DNA of 64,000 bases from contig CAJNDS010002646.1 of assembly GCA_905221605.1 (NCBI GenBank), forward strand, positions 1,100,646-1,164,645. Reading direction: 5' to 3'. Made by a program: the position numbers and the translations under genes. How positions within the stretch are numbered: position 1 is the stretch's first letter; every line of letters begins with the position of its first letter. The notes under the pieces were generated by a model. It was not told where the DNA came from. It made no database searches and saw only the letters and a program-made list of their open reading frames with translations. This document shows positions 1 through 11,405 of this stretch, one piece after another. The DNA is from Symbiodinium natans. Its lineage: Eukaryota > Sar > Dinophyceae > Suessiales > Symbiodiniaceae.

Positions 1-15
1 GTGGTGTGTGTGTGT

Positions 16-62
<47 letters not shown>

Positions 63-116
63 TGTGTGTGTGTGTGTTGTGTGTGTGTGTGTTGTGTGTG
101 TGTGGTGTGGTGGGGT

Positions 117-165
<49 letters not shown>
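1..165. repeat. (GT)n microsatellite
   Basis: Almost pure GT dinucleotide tract with occasional GTT/GGT interruptions at the window edge. The cysteine/valine-rich open frames across it are repeat translations, not genes. Confidence 0.95.
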
Positions 166-583
166 TGGGCTCAGGGTAGAAGGTTTTGGGGGTAGGTCGA
201 AGACCCTAAACAGAGCTCTAAGCCTCTTTCCAACACCTGAAGCCCACAGAAGCCCGCCCGGGAGCCTCAAGCCAAGCACAGCCCTACACTCCAAAAATAA
301 AATTCCCAAATCAGCAACCCGAAACCGCAAAACCCAAGCCCAAACCCTCAACCCCAAACCTCTAAACCCCTAAACCCTAAAACCCGTTTCCCAGGGCCAA
401 GTGAGGCGCACTGCTTGCAATTGGGGGGGATGTAGGCATGAGGGTGGGTGCTTTCACCCTAAACCGTAAACCCTAAACCCTAAACCTTCAACCCTAAACC
501 CTACAGGGAGCGGGGTCGGGGTTGTGGAGGGCCATTAGAGGCTTCTGGGGATCGGGTGGCACTCAAAACCTGAACCCCGAAAG

Positions 584-695
584 CTACTTGCAGGTTCAGG
601 GGTAGCTATCAGTAGGGTAGAAGTGCCCTAAATAAGGTTAGGGTTAGAGTTGTCCTACTTATCACCCTATGTATAACTACCGAACCTCCAAGTAG
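584..695. mobile_element. Hairpin MITE-like element, family A
   Basis: Ends with the inverted pair CTTGCAGGTTCAGGGGTAGC / AACTACCGAACCTCCAAGTAG. The middle carries the family-typical 'GCCCTAAATAAGG' segment. About 16 related copies occur in this window. Confidence 0.6.
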
Positions 696-1072
696 GTTTT
701 GAGCCTTAGGGCTCAGGGTTCCGTGGGGTATACATCCCTTGCACAGTCCTTCACAAGGCCTTCGAAACCTTGCATTGCCCTTTCCAAACCTGATGTAAGG
801 TACAAACCTGCTTGGGAAGTGCTGACAGTGTCCTAAGTTTGGGGGATCATTTGCCAAGGTTTGGGGGGTTTTCGCGCCCTTGCGCGTCTGTCGTGTGCTG
901 TACAGCAGGCGCGGATGTTTTGGGGGGTTGTGGACGATTTGGTTGAGCCATGCTGTCTTGAGTCTGGCTGGTCCGCGGCTTCTTGTTGTGGGGATTTGTC
1001 GTTGGGTTGCCCGCGAGCACAACACATGAAATCCGCACTTGGAGACCCTAAACACTTGCTAAATTGGACCAG

Positions 1073-1158
1073 CGGGCATCAGCTTGGTCGAAAGATGGAG
1101 GAAGGAAGTGGAAGATGTCGTTGCCAAGGCGTCCCGAAAGAGCCTGCTCGAGGATTGA
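1073..1158 (+). CDS. Exon-like island ending in TGA
   Basis: After GGACCAG the frame reads GISLVERWRKEVEDVVAKAS.. and ends LLED-TGA. The composition is charged and helix-forming, unlike the flanking repeat translations. It could be a last exon, or be spliced before the stop. Family not recognised. Confidence 0.4.
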
Positions 1159-2152
1159 CGGGTAGTTATAGTGCTGGGGGCCACCCTCAGTCGTCCTATA
1201 AACCCAAGACCCCAAACCCTACCTAGAACCCCCCAAGTACCCTTTAGTAAGAGCCTCTACAAATATTTCACTTTGCGGTACACTTAGGCCGCTGGAGGTA
1301 CAACACCTTCGATCAACCCAACAGCCCTGGACAGGCAGGTGGAGCATGTGTGCCCCTTCATCCGGCTGCACAGCCTATGGCGGCTTGTTGCTGTGGGGGG
1401 TCCCAGAAGCTGTTGAATGGGACTTTTGATGCAGGGTTCAGGGTTTAAAAGTTTAGGGAAATTGGTGTTTAGGATTTAGGGGTTTGGGGTCTCGAAAATT
1501 TGCCGGGTGTCAAAAGAGGATCACATGCAGGAATATGTTTCAGAGGGTTTTGAAGGCCATCCCAGCATGTCATTGCCGTGTCTCATATCGCACTAGATGA
1601 GTAAGTAGATCATAACCTTGAACCTTTTGAGGTCTGTACAATCCTACCATAAGTTAAAGGTTAACCTTTTTTGGGCCAGGGCACTCAGCAAGTAGGATAA
1701 AGAAGGTCCTACCTAGTATCATGCGTTGGATACGGAGCGCGTTTGACGGTAGCTGCAAACTCTCCGAACGCACGCTGTAGGCCCTCTGATACCTTGAACA
1801 CTGAACTTGGTAGCAGCGCCATGTTGGGTTTTGAAAGATTGGTTCCGAGTTGGGGCTTAGGGTTTGGGATTTCCAGGTTTTAGGGTTCAGGGTTTATAAT
1901 CCTAGGGTTCATAGGACAATTCATGTCTTCCGTTACTGGTGAGCATCCTCTGCAAAACGCTTATTCAACCGACCAGGCAGTTTCCAGCGACCATCAGACC
2001 GCTTCCAGCAAGCATCACGAGCATCGGCTGCCAAACGCGCTCCCAGCATCAAAGGCATCACCTGTCAAGTTTCCAGCGAGCATTGTGAGCCCCTAAACCC
2101 TAAACCCTAAACCCTAAACCCTAAACCCTAAACCCTAAACCCTAAACCCCAG

Positions 2153-2271
2153 GGCCAGCCGCTTCCAGCGAGCATCTTGAGCATCAGCCGCCGTTCACCA
2201 AGCCCTTGCACGTCACCAGGCTGCGTGTAGCGAGCATCATGCGCATGAGCTGCCAAACCCGGTTCAGGCCA
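2153..2271 (+). CDS. Exon-like island between C-rich and G-rich arrays
   Basis: A (CCCTAAA)8 array runs into CCCCAG; 39 open codons follow (..SSEHLEHQPPFTKPLHVTRL..); then CCA/GTTTAGGG, where the G-rich array provides the GT. Upstream (1925-2090) a degenerate minisatellite with the core TTCCAGCGAGCATC shares words with this island. Function unknown. Confidence 0.4.
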
Positions 2272-3420
2272 GTTTAGGGTTTAGGGTTTTGGGTTTTGGG
2301 TTTTGGGTTTTGGGTTTAGTGTTTAGGTCTAGGGCAGTCTTACATGAAGCTCCTTCAACCCCAAAGATTGATCTTTCTCCCTCCCTTAGTAAACCCTGCC
2401 AACACGCAAGGGTTGAGAGCCTGAAGCCCAAGTCCTGAACCCTCGTCCAAGCTCTCTCACACCTGCGGGATTCTCTTTTCCCCCAACCCTAAACCCCAAA
2501 CCATGTGCGACCCGCGTTTGCAGTTGGGAGTTTGGGGGTTCTGTGGTCTGAGGTTGTTTTAACGTGGCGCTATCTGGTGCAGACGCGCTGCGGATGCGAC
2601 AAGGAGGCCACATGCGGCACACTCCCTAGGCCTAAACCCTAAACGCTAGAAACCCCAACCCGATAATCCCTCATACCCTACGCCTTGTGTTCCAAACGCT
2701 GGATTGGAGGGTTTCCGACAGGAGCGGTGGCCTGTCACTTTGAGATTCGATTCTTAAAAGGATTTAGGGCCTGCGGGGGTTGATCTAAATTAGGAGGCCT
2801 TCTGGGTCCCGATGATGGTAATTTTGCCACAAAGCCTCAGCGCGGAGCCCCACACGCGTCCTAGTCGTAGTTTTTGGCTGCGCCACAAAAGGAAGGGGCC
2901 TGGGTTTTTGGTCTCTCTACATCTGGCGCATATCAAGGTGTGTTATCGGCCCAGCTTGAAGATGAGTGGGCAGCAATGTGGGCTTTTAGTGTGGTAGGAA
3001 TGGAAAAAGCGCTCACGGCTGGGTCAAAGGTTTAGGATAAGCCCTTGCTTAGCCCCACCTAAACCAAACAGTCAGGTTAGGGATGAGTATCTCGGCTTGC
3101 CGGGTCAGGCTCAGACACAGAGTCTCAACCCCAACGAAGCCCTCTTATTTAAGGGTTTTGGGGCTCAAAGACCCTCAACTCCGGACCTGGTGTGGCCCTT
3201 CTAGCTACGTCTTCGATACGACAAACCCTAACCCCAACCCCCAAAGGTTCGGCAAGTCGAGTCTTTGAGCATGGTTGGAAGCCCATCATGGTCGTGGTAA
3301 GAACAAGAAGAATCATAAGAATAATCGATGAATGACGATAATGAAGCTAATGATAGAAAGAATGATATTGCTAAGGCCCTGATGGTAACTACAGTACTAA
3401 CGTACATACTATCATAGTCA
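2272..3420. other. No gene recognised; degenerate heptamers and low-copy sequence
   Basis: Scattered telomere-type heptamers with unique sequence between. A short ATG-led segment (2502-2530) lies between C-rich and G-rich words but is too short to call. Nothing else supportable. Confidence 0.5.
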
Positions 3421-3421
3421 C

Positions 3422-3610
<189 letters not shown>

Positions 3611-3708
3611 AGAAGAAGTAGAAGTACTACTAGTTCAAATAGTCTTAGTAGCCAGACCAGTAGGAGGTCAACAGTAGCAATACCCTCAATGCAAGCCCCC
3701 CTCTCTGG

Positions 3709-3829
3709 CTGGTTCTTAGTAGGGAATGAGGGAATCAGGGCCCTATATATATATATATACATATATACATATATACCATTTAAGGGATTATATAGGGCCC
3801 TCGTTGCCTCATTCCCTACTAAGAACCAG
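3709..3829. mobile_element. 121-bp hairpin element with long terminal inverted repeats
   Basis: CTGGTTCTTAGTAGGGAATG at the left is matched inverted by CATTCCCTACTAAGAACCAG at the right. The inverted match continues inward through GGGCCCTATA around an AT-rich loop. It has the form of a MITE; no clear target duplication seen. Confidence 0.75.
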
Positions 3830-3888
3830 GGGGTTTAAGCCCTAAACCCCAAACCCTAAACACAAAACCCCCTTCTTGGCATGTGCAG

Positions 3889-3953
3889 TTTGTGGCCTTC
3901 CTGGACAAGCCGGGGTGCGTGACTTCGTCCCTGTACTGGCCTCAGAATTTCAG
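3889..3953 (+). CDS. Exon-like island (65 nt)
   Basis: GTGCAG acceptor, 21 open codons (FVAFLDKPGCVTSSLYWPQN..), then TTCAG/GTTCC donor. C-rich heptamers precede it. Not assigned to a family. Confidence 0.4.
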
Positions 3954-4646
3954 GTTCCGGGTGTGGGGTATCGATGCCTCACCCTAAACCCTAAACCCTA
4001 AGCCTTCATCGCTCAACCCGAGGAAAACATGGTTTTTCTTCGTGGTTCGCAAAGCCGATAAGCTCCTTTACAGAAGCTAAGTGTTCTCTTCCTGGCTTAG
4101 GGCTTCATCAAACCTGAAGGTCTTTTTCTGGCGGTTTAAGTGAATTTCGGCTTCAGGCTTTTGGGTTGAAGGGTTTAGGGGGTCGAGAGGGATTGCTTGC
4201 CGGTCTCTTGATTAGCAGGGAATTCGGGGAATCGGACCCGAAAACTTCAAACCCCAAACTCATCTGTCCCCAAGAGGCCCGAAGCCCTAAGCCACCAAAC
4301 CCCTGGAGCCTACGAGCCCACGAGAGCCATGGATTCCTAGGGTTTAGGGTTCAGGGTTTATGGTTTAGGGTTTAGGGTTTAGGGTTTAGGGTTCAGTGTT
4401 TAGGGTAGGCAGTTTGGCAGAATTAGATTCCCGGCTTAGAGTCGGGTTGCCTGCTTTTAGGGCTTTGGGTTTAGGGGTTGTGGCTTAGGGTTTCGGGCTT
4501 AGGGTACCCCAAATCCCTAATGAAGAGTCGGGTTCCCTTACAGTATACCCCAAACCCTAAAACCCAAAACTCCCCGGGTTTAGGGTTTAGGGCTCAGGAC
4601 CCTAAACCCTGAACTCAAACCCAGACCCTCATCCCCTCACTCCCAG

Positions 4647-4725
4647 CTGCGAACCAGCAATACACTGAGGCTTGGTGCTTCTGCGCCGGAGATTGGCCAG
4701 GCCCATCCTCGGTTTATGGGCTCAG
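4647..4725 (+). CDS. Exon-like island (79 nt)
   Basis: TCCCAG acceptor, 26 codons (LRTSNTLRLGASAPEIGQAH..), TCA G/GTAG donor in phase 1. The next good island downstream (5673) also starts in phase 1, so the two could be consecutive exons. Confidence 0.45.
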
Positions 4726-4948
4726 GTAGTGCTGTTTACAGGGTTTGATGGGGTTTAGAGTTTAGGGCTTAATATTCTTCAAGGTTTAATGGGCTTTAGG
4801 GTTCAGGGTTTTAGGGCTTAGGATACTTTAGGGTTTAAGGGTTTAGGGATTTTTCGGGCTTGGGGCTTCATCGGCTGAAGGTTCAAGGGTTTGGGGGCCC
4901 CAGACCTCAGCGATCTTCTTTGCGTCCACGCGTCGCGTGCGGTAATCC

Positions 4949-4971
4949 TCCCCCCCCCCCCCCCCCCCCCC
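4949..4971. repeat. Poly-C tract
   Basis: Homopolymer C run. Similar C/G or C/A runs lie at 9478-9508, 16125-16138, 40470-40491 and 48342-48372. Confidence 0.9.
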
Positions 4972-5182
4972 GCCGGCCAACGGTACCCTCCCGGTAACCC
5001 TGACCGTTAACCACAGGGAGGGGAAGATGGGCAACCCTAAACCCTCAACCCTAAACCTCTAAACCCTAACACCTCAAGACAAGATGAACAGAATGTTTTT
5101 AGATGTCTCTACATCAGGGCAACCTTCCGGGGGTGCTTCTTTTCAGGGCGCCGTACTATAATCGGGCACTCAAAAAGGGACC

Positions 5183-5306
5183 CTACTGGAAAATTCATGG
5201 GTAGTTATAAGTGGCGTTATACGTAGGGTAAGTGTAACTATCATTGGTTTTACCCTTATTTAGGGTACTTATCACTCTACTTACATCTACCCATGAACCT
5301 CCTGGT
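5183..5306. mobile_element. Hairpin MITE-like element, family A
   Basis: TTCATGGGTAGTTATAAGTG at the left pairs with CTACATCTACCCATGAAC at the right. The centre has TTTAGGGTACTTATCACTC. Confidence 0.7.
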
Positions 5307-5672
5307 AAGATGAACCAGCACCACCCATGGATTTCAAAACGAGCAGCTCGCTAAGTTTGCCTCAAGACTCTACTGCAGACCGAATGAGAAGGCAAACATC
5401 TGTTCAAGGTCAGAGGCTTTCAAAGTCCTCAGAGGAACCCCACGACAACAGATCCGGCCCTTGCACCACTAAACTCGAAGAGCCCGATCGCCTTGTTGAG
5501 GGTTTAGGGTTTAGGGTTTTAATATGAAGGCTTCCTAAGGAAGCCCTTTGGACCAAGAAGGTTGCCCCTCTTTGAGGCTGCTCTTGGGTCTAGTGACTGT
5601 TACCGAACCACCTTGTTTGTGTTGCCCTAAACCCTAAACCCTAAACCCTAAACCCGGTATGCGTGCCCCAAG

Positions 5673-5812
5673 TTTCTACATGCCCCCGAAATTCCAAAAC
5701 CTTGGCCCACAAGATTCGACAAGACCTCGTCCGAAAGAAGCTCGGAGGCGTACTTCCATGCTGTTATCAACCCGATGATGGAAGCCGAAGAACGGGCCAC
5801 ACTCTCAAGAGA
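5673..5812 (+). CDS. Exon-like island (140 nt)
   Basis: CCCCAAG acceptor after a C-rich array; 46 codons in phase 1, including NSKTLAHKIRQDLVRKKLGG; AAGAGA/GTAGG donor in phase 0. Basic and helix-rich. Family not recognised. Confidence 0.5.
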
Positions 5813-5851
5813 GTAGGTTTTTTGGAGGTTTAGGTTTTCAGGGTTTAGGTT

Positions 5852-5932
5852 GGGATGTTGCCCCCGTTATACTAATAGTCCTTTATAGGGATTATAGGAC
5901 TTAAGGACTGTTAGCATAAGGGTGAACAGCCC
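5852..5932. mobile_element. Hairpin element, family B
   Basis: GGGATGTTGCCCCCGTTATA left end pairs with AAGGGTGAACAGCCC right end; inside, TAATAGTCCTTTATAGGG pairs with AAGGACTGTTAG. Related copies at 22223 and 54521. Confidence 0.65.
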
Positions 5933-6063
5933 AAGGTTTAGGGCTTGAGGGCTTCATTTGGGGTGTTTACAGGTTCCAACTCTAAACCCTAAACCCTAAA
6001 CCCTAAACCCTAAACCGAAGACGCAGCTTACTGCCTCAAGGCCCAGCAGGATGGGTTCCAGAG

Positions 6064-6165
6064 ATGTGCCTCGTGCCAGTCCGGCAGCAATTGCAGGAGA
6101 CCTTGCTGGCGTGCTTGAAGCAACAGCAGGACCGCTTCCAGGCCACGGTCTTACGAAGCAGCAGG
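6064..6165 (+). CDS. Exon-like island (102 nt), Gln-rich helix
   Basis: CCAGAG acceptor, 34 codons with the run VRQQLQETLLACLKQQQDRF, then AGCAGG/GTTTAGGG: the telomere-type array gives the donor. Phase 0 in and out, matching the phase-0 exit of 5812. The frame could extend upstream to 6047. Confidence 0.45.
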
Positions 6166-6489
6166 GTTTAGGGTTTAGGGTTTAGGGTTTAGGGTTTAGG
6201 GTTCCAGGTTTAGGGTTCCAGGAAGCTCTGGCTCAGGGCCCGAGCTTTAGCAGCGGGTCGAGGTGAATACGAAGCGAAGGGAGCGAGGACGAAGAGCCCC
6301 CCGCCTCAAACCCTAGAGTTTAGAAGCTATAGGGTACCTATAAATGGTCTGGGCGTGGTAAAGGTGGAGGACGATCTGCCTGCAGAGGGCGGGGCTCGCC
6401 ATGTGGAGCACACTTGCACGTGATTTTTTTCGCAACGTTGTTCTCTAAACACTAAACCCTAAACCCTAACCCTAAACCGTAGGCCACAG

Positions 6490-6542
6490 ACTCCGGGAAG
6501 CCTGGCCAGGGTTTGCGTTTCGAACTGCAAGACTCTTACAGA
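6490..6542 (+). CDS. Exon-like island (53 nt)
   Basis: GGCCACAG acceptor after C-rich heptamers, 17 codons (LREAWPGFAFRTARLLQ), CAG A/GTAGG donor. Confidence 0.4.
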
Positions 6543-6839
6543 GTAGGGTTCAGGGCTTAGGCATGAAGTCCCAAAAATCCCTATTGGTAGGGTTTGGGGT
6601 TTGGGGTTTGGGGTTTAGGTTTATGGTCCCTTTTGGGGTCCCTAATATAATACGGCACCTAAGCAACTACCCACTTACCTCATGTTTTCAGTAGGGGCGC
6701 TATAGCCTATGTATGGTTTGGAAGTGGCAGGTCAATCCTAAACCCTTTGCCCAATCCTTCAATTCGACACACCCTGAGCCTGCAACCCCCAATTTCTTCT
6801 TTAGGGCTCAAGGTTTCGGATTCCTCCCCCCCCCCCACC

Positions 6840-6955
6840 CCTTCCGAAGAAATTGGGGGCGTCCAAGGCGCGATGCGAAGTGGCCGAAGAAGCTGCGAAC
6901 AAGGCCAGCACTAAGGGCAAAAACAGCCCCGAAGAGTGGCTTGCCGTTCAGGGCC
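6840..6955 (+). CDS. GC-rich coding-like island, frame uncertain
   Basis: Set between a poly-C run and TTTAGGG-type sequence. Two frames are open; the more protein-like contains GASKARCEVAEEAANKASTK. The donor may be CAGG/GCCTAA. Which frame is used cannot be decided here. Confidence 0.3.
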
Positions 6956-7248
6956 TAATTATTGTTTTGGGGCTCAAGGAACCAAATTCTTTTAGTTATT
7001 AGAGCTCAAGTAAGCTAATTACTTTTTAGGGTTCAGGGTTCAGGGTTCCAGTTAACCAAAATTATTCGTCTTTTTGGAAGCACAGGGCACAGGCTTAGGC
7101 TGTTATAGGGTCAAATCCTTGAGCCCTACACCGGTATCTATGTAGGCTCCTGCAGTCCCCTTCAACCTTCTAAACCCTGTAAACCCAATGAACCCTAGAA
7201 AGACCCAAAACACGGACAAACCCTAAGCAACCCTAATTAAGCCCTAAA

Positions 7249-7397
7249 CCCTAAGCCCTAGACCCTAAAACCCTAAACCCTAAACCCTTAACCCTTAAAC
7301 CCTAAACCCCAAACCCCAAACCCTAAACCCCAAACCCCAAACCCTAAACCCTAAACCCCAAACCCTAAACCCTAAACCCTAAACCCTAAACCCTCAG
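7249..7397. repeat. (CCCTAAA)n array
   Basis: About 20 C-rich heptamers with CCCCAAA variants, ending in CCCTCAG, the apparent 3' splice site of the next island. Confidence 0.9.
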
Positions 7398-7487
7398 CTC
7401 CGCGCGGAAGGCCATGGCCGAGCTTCTCGCCGAGCCGGAGCCAACGCCGGGGAAGCGGAAGGGGGCCAAGGCCGACCTTCCGATTCT
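7398..7487 (+). CDS. Exon-like island between opposed telomere-type arrays
   Basis: The frame TCC GCG CGG.. reads SARKAMAELLAEPEPTPGKR.., then LPIL and G/GGTTTAGGG. GC-rich, Ala/Lys/Glu-rich. A textbook case of C-rich array, exon, G-rich array. Confidence 0.45.
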
Positions 7488-7610
7488 AGGGTTTAGGGTT
7501 TAGGGTTTAGGGTTTAGGGTTTAGGGTTTAGGGTTCAGGGTTTTAGGGTTTTAGGGTTTTAGGGTTTTAGGGTTTTAGGGTTTTAGGGTTTAGGGTTTAG
7601 GGTTTCGGGT
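7484..7610. repeat. (TTTAGGG)n passing into (TTTTAGGG)n
   Basis: Homogeneous heptamers followed by a homogeneous octamer block, then a degenerate TTTCGGG zone up to about 7730 and poly-C/G sequence to 7840. Confidence 0.9.
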
Positions 7611-8015
7611 TGCAATTTCGGGTTTTGGGTTTTTGGGTTTCGGGTTTCCGGGTTTCCGGGTTTTGGGGCTTTCGGGTTTTAGGATCTGGGAGTTTGGGGT
7701 TTTAGCGTTTCGGGTTTTAGGCCCTGAAAACTTCTAGTGACTCCCAAACCCCAGAAGTTGATCGGTTATGGTTTTTCACCTAGGCCCCCCCCCCCCGGCC
7801 CCCCGCCCGCTTCCCACCCCCCCAAACCCGCCCCCCCCCCTTCTAGGCAAATAGAGTGACAGGCGAGAATCAGAGATCCCAAACAAGCAGCCCGGGCACT
7901 CTAAACTGCAATAGAGTTTTAGGGTTTAGGATTTTGGTTTTAGGGTATAGGGTTTGGGAATAGGGTTTAGGGCCTTAGGGTTTCAGGGTGCAGGGTATAA
8001 ACCCTAAGCCCTCAG

Positions 8016-8368
8016 CAGCTTCCTGTTCGGAGGCCAAGCGCGGCAAGAAGTCAGATGCAGGCACCACAAGATTTCTAAGGATCCAAGTATGGGCCCCGAA
8101 TTTGGGTCCCTTGTTGTTATACAACCCTTGTATACGCTATACAATAAGGGGCCGTGGTTCTGACCCCTTTAGGGCTTCGCTCTTCGGATGGGCTAAACCT
8201 TAAACGCCTCAAAGCCCTTAAACCCTAAACCCTAAACCCCCAAACCCTAAACCCTAAACCCTAAACCCTAAACCCTAACCCTAAACCCTAAACCCTAAAC
8301 CCAAATTCCAGGACATGTTGAAGTTAATTTGGGGTCCCAGAATGCAAGGGAGTTCCATGTGGCAACTT
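8016..8368 (+). CDS. Two exon-like islands with matching phase
   Basis: Exon i 8016-8069 starts after CCCTCAG (ASCSEAKRGKKSDAGTT) and leaves in phase 1 at a GA donor (ACAA/GATTTC). Exon ii 8312-8368 starts after a C-rich array and AATTCCAG, continues in phase 1 (HVEVNLGSQNAREFHVAT) and leaves at ACTT/GTAGGG. The intron holds a CCCTAAA array. Product unknown. Confidence 0.45.
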
Positions 8369-8399
8369 GTAGGGTCCTTAGGGGAGGGTTTAGGGTTGA

Positions 8400-9984
8400 A
8401 CTTAGGGTTGAGGGTTTAGGGCTTAGGGTTTACGGATTATCCCCTTTCCTTCCGGGGTTTGGCGCCCATTTCAGCTTTTTCAGGCAAAACAGGGTATCCG
8501 TTTTGTTCCTAGGTTAAGCTTTTGCAGGCAAAACAGGGTATCCGTTTTGTTCCTAGGTTACTCCGGGCTCTAGAAGTTTTGGGTCCTTGTACAAGGGATC
8601 CCTTCCCTAAACTCCAAAACCCTTAACCCCCCGCCATTACCTCTTTCGGTGGTGGAGTGTGGGTGGAAAGTTCAGAGCCAGGCAGTGCTTCGCATGCCGC
8701 AGATGGCTATGCAGCCTTGTGTCTTGCCATGGATCGGGAGGGGTGTAGGGTTTACAGTAGGGTTTAGGGTGTGGGCCCTGTTTGCCAGAGCCTCGGTGAA
8801 GGAGGCTAACGAGCTTCTTGGGTGTTTAGAGTGTCATACCTACCCAGTCGTGTCAGATCTACTCAGTCCCATAAACTTTCCTGGTACCCTTACCCTACTT
8901 GTATCCTTGCTGACAAGTACACTTGAATCTTCAAAGGTTAAGGGCTCAGGGTCACGAGAGCTTTGCTGTAGGATATTTACATGATTTCTGTTTACATTGT
9001 GTTCTCTAAGCCGTCGTCAAGACTGTGTACCCCCGAACCCTAAACCTAACCGTAAGCCCTACTCTCAAGCCCGCATGAATCAAAGCTGAAGCATGTGAGG
9101 TTTGTTCAAGCTTGTGCATACAAGCTCAGAGCCCAATCCCCAAGCCCCGAGATCCTAAAGCAGTGTAGGGCACAGGGTTTAGGGCTTAGGGCCCGAAACC
9201 CTGAACACCACACCCTAAATTCCTGAACCCTAAACTCTAGACCGCAAAGGAATCTACGTCCTTGTAGCCGGGCTTTGGCCCTATGCCCGAAACACTACAC
9301 CCCAAACCCCTGAACCCTTCCCCCTAGACAGCCCTAAACTCTGGCTGACTGTGCATCGCTGCAAGGTGATGCATTTAGGGGCTTAGGGTTACTGTTTAGG
9401 GTTTGGGGTTTGGGGTTTGGGTTTGGGGTTTGGGGTTTGGGGTTTAGGACCCTAAACCATAAGCCCAAAGTCCTAAGCCCCCCCCCCCCCCCCCCAAAAA
9501 AAAAAAAAGTAGTGGCCCTCTGGCCCTATGGGCCCAAGCTTTAAGGACTGCAGACGATGCGGCGCAGGCAGAAGGGGATAGGGAGCCACAGAGTCTACAG
9601 CTTACGGCTTTTGAGGGCTTGGGGCTTAGGGTTTAGGGTTTAGCGTTTAGGGTTTAGGGTTAAGATCTAAGCTGCAATTATAGGGTTCTTAAGGGAGGAG
9701 GGTTCAAGCGTGTAGGTACCCAAGGAACCTTGGGTTACATACCTCTAGAAATCTCCCCCCTCTTAAGCACCCTATAATTCAAGGAGCAGGCTGTAGGGCC
9801 TACGCAGTTCCTCAGCGCTCGGCCCTAAGCATAACCCCCAGTTCCCTAGGCCCTAAACCCCTAAACCCTAAACCCTGATTAGGTTTTAGGGTTTAGGGTT
9901 TAGGGCAACCCTAAACCCGAAACCCTATACCCTAAACCCTAAACCCTAAGCCCTACCTAAACCCTAAGCCCTCAACCCTGTCAG
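8400..9984. other. Repeat-rich stretch with small open islands
   Basis: Telomere-type words, a duplicated 39-bp segment (GGCAAAACAGGGTATCCG.. at 8483 and 8528), a poly-C/poly-A run (9478-9508) and hairpin-like sequence at 9660-9800. Possible small exons at 8672-8742 (Cys-rich in one frame) and 9070-9099 (HESKLKHV). No gene can be assembled. Confidence 0.4.
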
Positions 9985-10065
9985 GATGACGGTGTCGTCA
10001 TCCCAGAGGCTGTTGCAACTTGGCTTCAGGAAGAAGATCTTTGGCGCTTGGGGCTGACCTTTAGG
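9985..10065 (+). CDS. Exon-like island (about 81 nt)
   Basis: CTGTCAG acceptor after C-rich heptamers; DDGVVIPEAVATWLQEEDLW.. ; the G-rich array follows directly. Acidic, helix-like. Exact 3' edge uncertain because TTTAGGG also reads open. Confidence 0.45.
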
Positions 10066-10099
10066 GTTTAGGGTTTAGGGTTTAGGGTTTAGGGTTTAG

Positions 10100-10439
10100 G
10101 GTTTACTAGGGTTTACTAGGGTTTAGAGTTATCAAAAGGCGTTTCTTTTCAAGTGTCCGGCGGCAGTAGCTACAGCTTGTTTCTGTACGGGCAAGTATGA
10201 ACTGCAAGTAGACGTTCAGACTTCTGATTTCAGCACAAGGCTGAGCAGAACAGTGTAGGCTCCTTCCGGATTCAGGGTTGGGATTCCCTTCTTTTCGCAC
10301 GGGTTCTATGAAAGCAGTTCCTTGCACTCGTGGCCATACAGGGACCCAGGATAGAGGGCTTCCATAGACCATAGTCTCTCTGGTATGCACTCTACATGAA
10401 GGCGCATGGATCATATTACGTAGGGTTCCAAGGTACCCC
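10100..10439. other. Low-copy sequence, no gene recognised
   Basis: No telomere-type heptamers. A 111-codon open frame on the - strand (10106-10441) has no recognisable domain and I do not call it a gene. Confidence 0.4.
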
Positions 10440-10577
10440 AAGAGAAGGTCATAACCCGTTACAAGTTATACTAGCCCTAAACCTAAACCCTAAACCCTAA
10501 GCAGTAAACCCTAAACCCTAAACCGCTTATAGCTGCCCTTCTTGTGGCCCTACTTATCCCCATGAACCTTCAAGTAT
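10440..10577. mobile_element. Family A element interrupted by CCCTAAA repeats
   Basis: AGGTCATAACCCGTTACAAG and the right end CCCATGAACCTTCAAGTA are family A words. Between them sit two blocks of CCCTAAA that other copies lack at this point. Confidence 0.55.
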
Positions 10578-10912
10578 ACTCGGTTGGACTCCATATGAGG
10601 CTTTCTGAAAGAGGGGTTTAGGGTTTCGGGTTTAGGGTTTAGGGTTTAGGGTTTAGGGTTTAGGGTTTAGGGTTTAGGGTCTATTGTCTAGGGTTTGGGG
10701 TTTGGGGTTTGGGGTTTGGGGCCCTTTCTTAGGGGTTCCTAGATTAAAGATAAGCGTTTTGGGGTACATTAGGGGTAGCCCCAAAACCCCAAACCCTAAA
10801 CAGTGGAGGTTTGTTCTCCTCTGGGTCTTTGGCACCATCGTGTAGAACAGGCCCTATGACTTGTGCATCCTGAGTCCATAAACCATGTGGGTTTTAAGAT
10901 TAAGCACGCCTA

Positions 10913-11022
10913 GCAAGGTTATAGCCAGTTGTAGCTATAGTTACCCCACTTATAGGGTCCCTACTCATAACCCTAAACCCTAAACCCTAAGCCCTACTGA
11001 TAACTACCCATGAACATCCAAG
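10913..11022. mobile_element. Family A element interrupted by CCCTAAA repeats
   Basis: CAAGGTTATAGCCAGTTGTA..ACCCCACTTATAGG runs into CTCATAACCCTAAACCCTAA and resumes as ACTGATAACTACCCATGAAC. The heptamers replace the usual CCCTACTTATAAC junction. Confidence 0.55.
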
Positions 11023-11060
11023 TAGACCTCTACTGCTAACTGCTTACGGAAGTGGTCCAG

Positions 11061-11405
11061 TGGACCTCGTTGACTCTGTTGACTTCATGGACGGTTAGGG
11101 TTTTGGGTTTAGGGTCTATGCATTAGGGTTTAGGGTTTAGGGTTTAGGGTTTAGGGTTTAGGGTTTAGGGTTTGTGGGCAAGAGCACAGAGGGGACAGGG
11201 ATGAAATCTGCGGTCTAGGAGTATGTTGAGAGTGTGGCTACAGCTGCAGGGTTTCGGAGCCTTATCTGCGAAGCCCTTTTAGGGTTTAGGGTTTAGGGTT
11301 CAGGGTTTAGGGTTTAGAGATGAGGGTTTCCAACACGAAGCTCAGGTGTTGTCTTGGCAGCGCTTGACCGCGCAACTGATCATGGTCGCAGCCTCATTTG
11401 CCAAG
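11061..11405 (+). CDS. Three small exon-like islands
   Basis: 11061-11093 (GTCCAG acceptor; DLVDSVDFMD; GAC G/GTTAGGG), 11219-11250 (TCTAG acceptor; EYVESVATAA; GCAGG/GTTTCGG) and 11327-11405 (QHEAQVLSWQRLTAQLIMVA.., then G-rich words). Each is acidic or helix-like and bounded by plausible splice sites. Linkage between them is not proven. Confidence 0.35.

Noticed and set aside
10106-10441. 111-codon open frame on the - strand
   Set aside because: No domain, no splice context, and it runs into a family A hairpin at its start; kept only as unassigned sequence.
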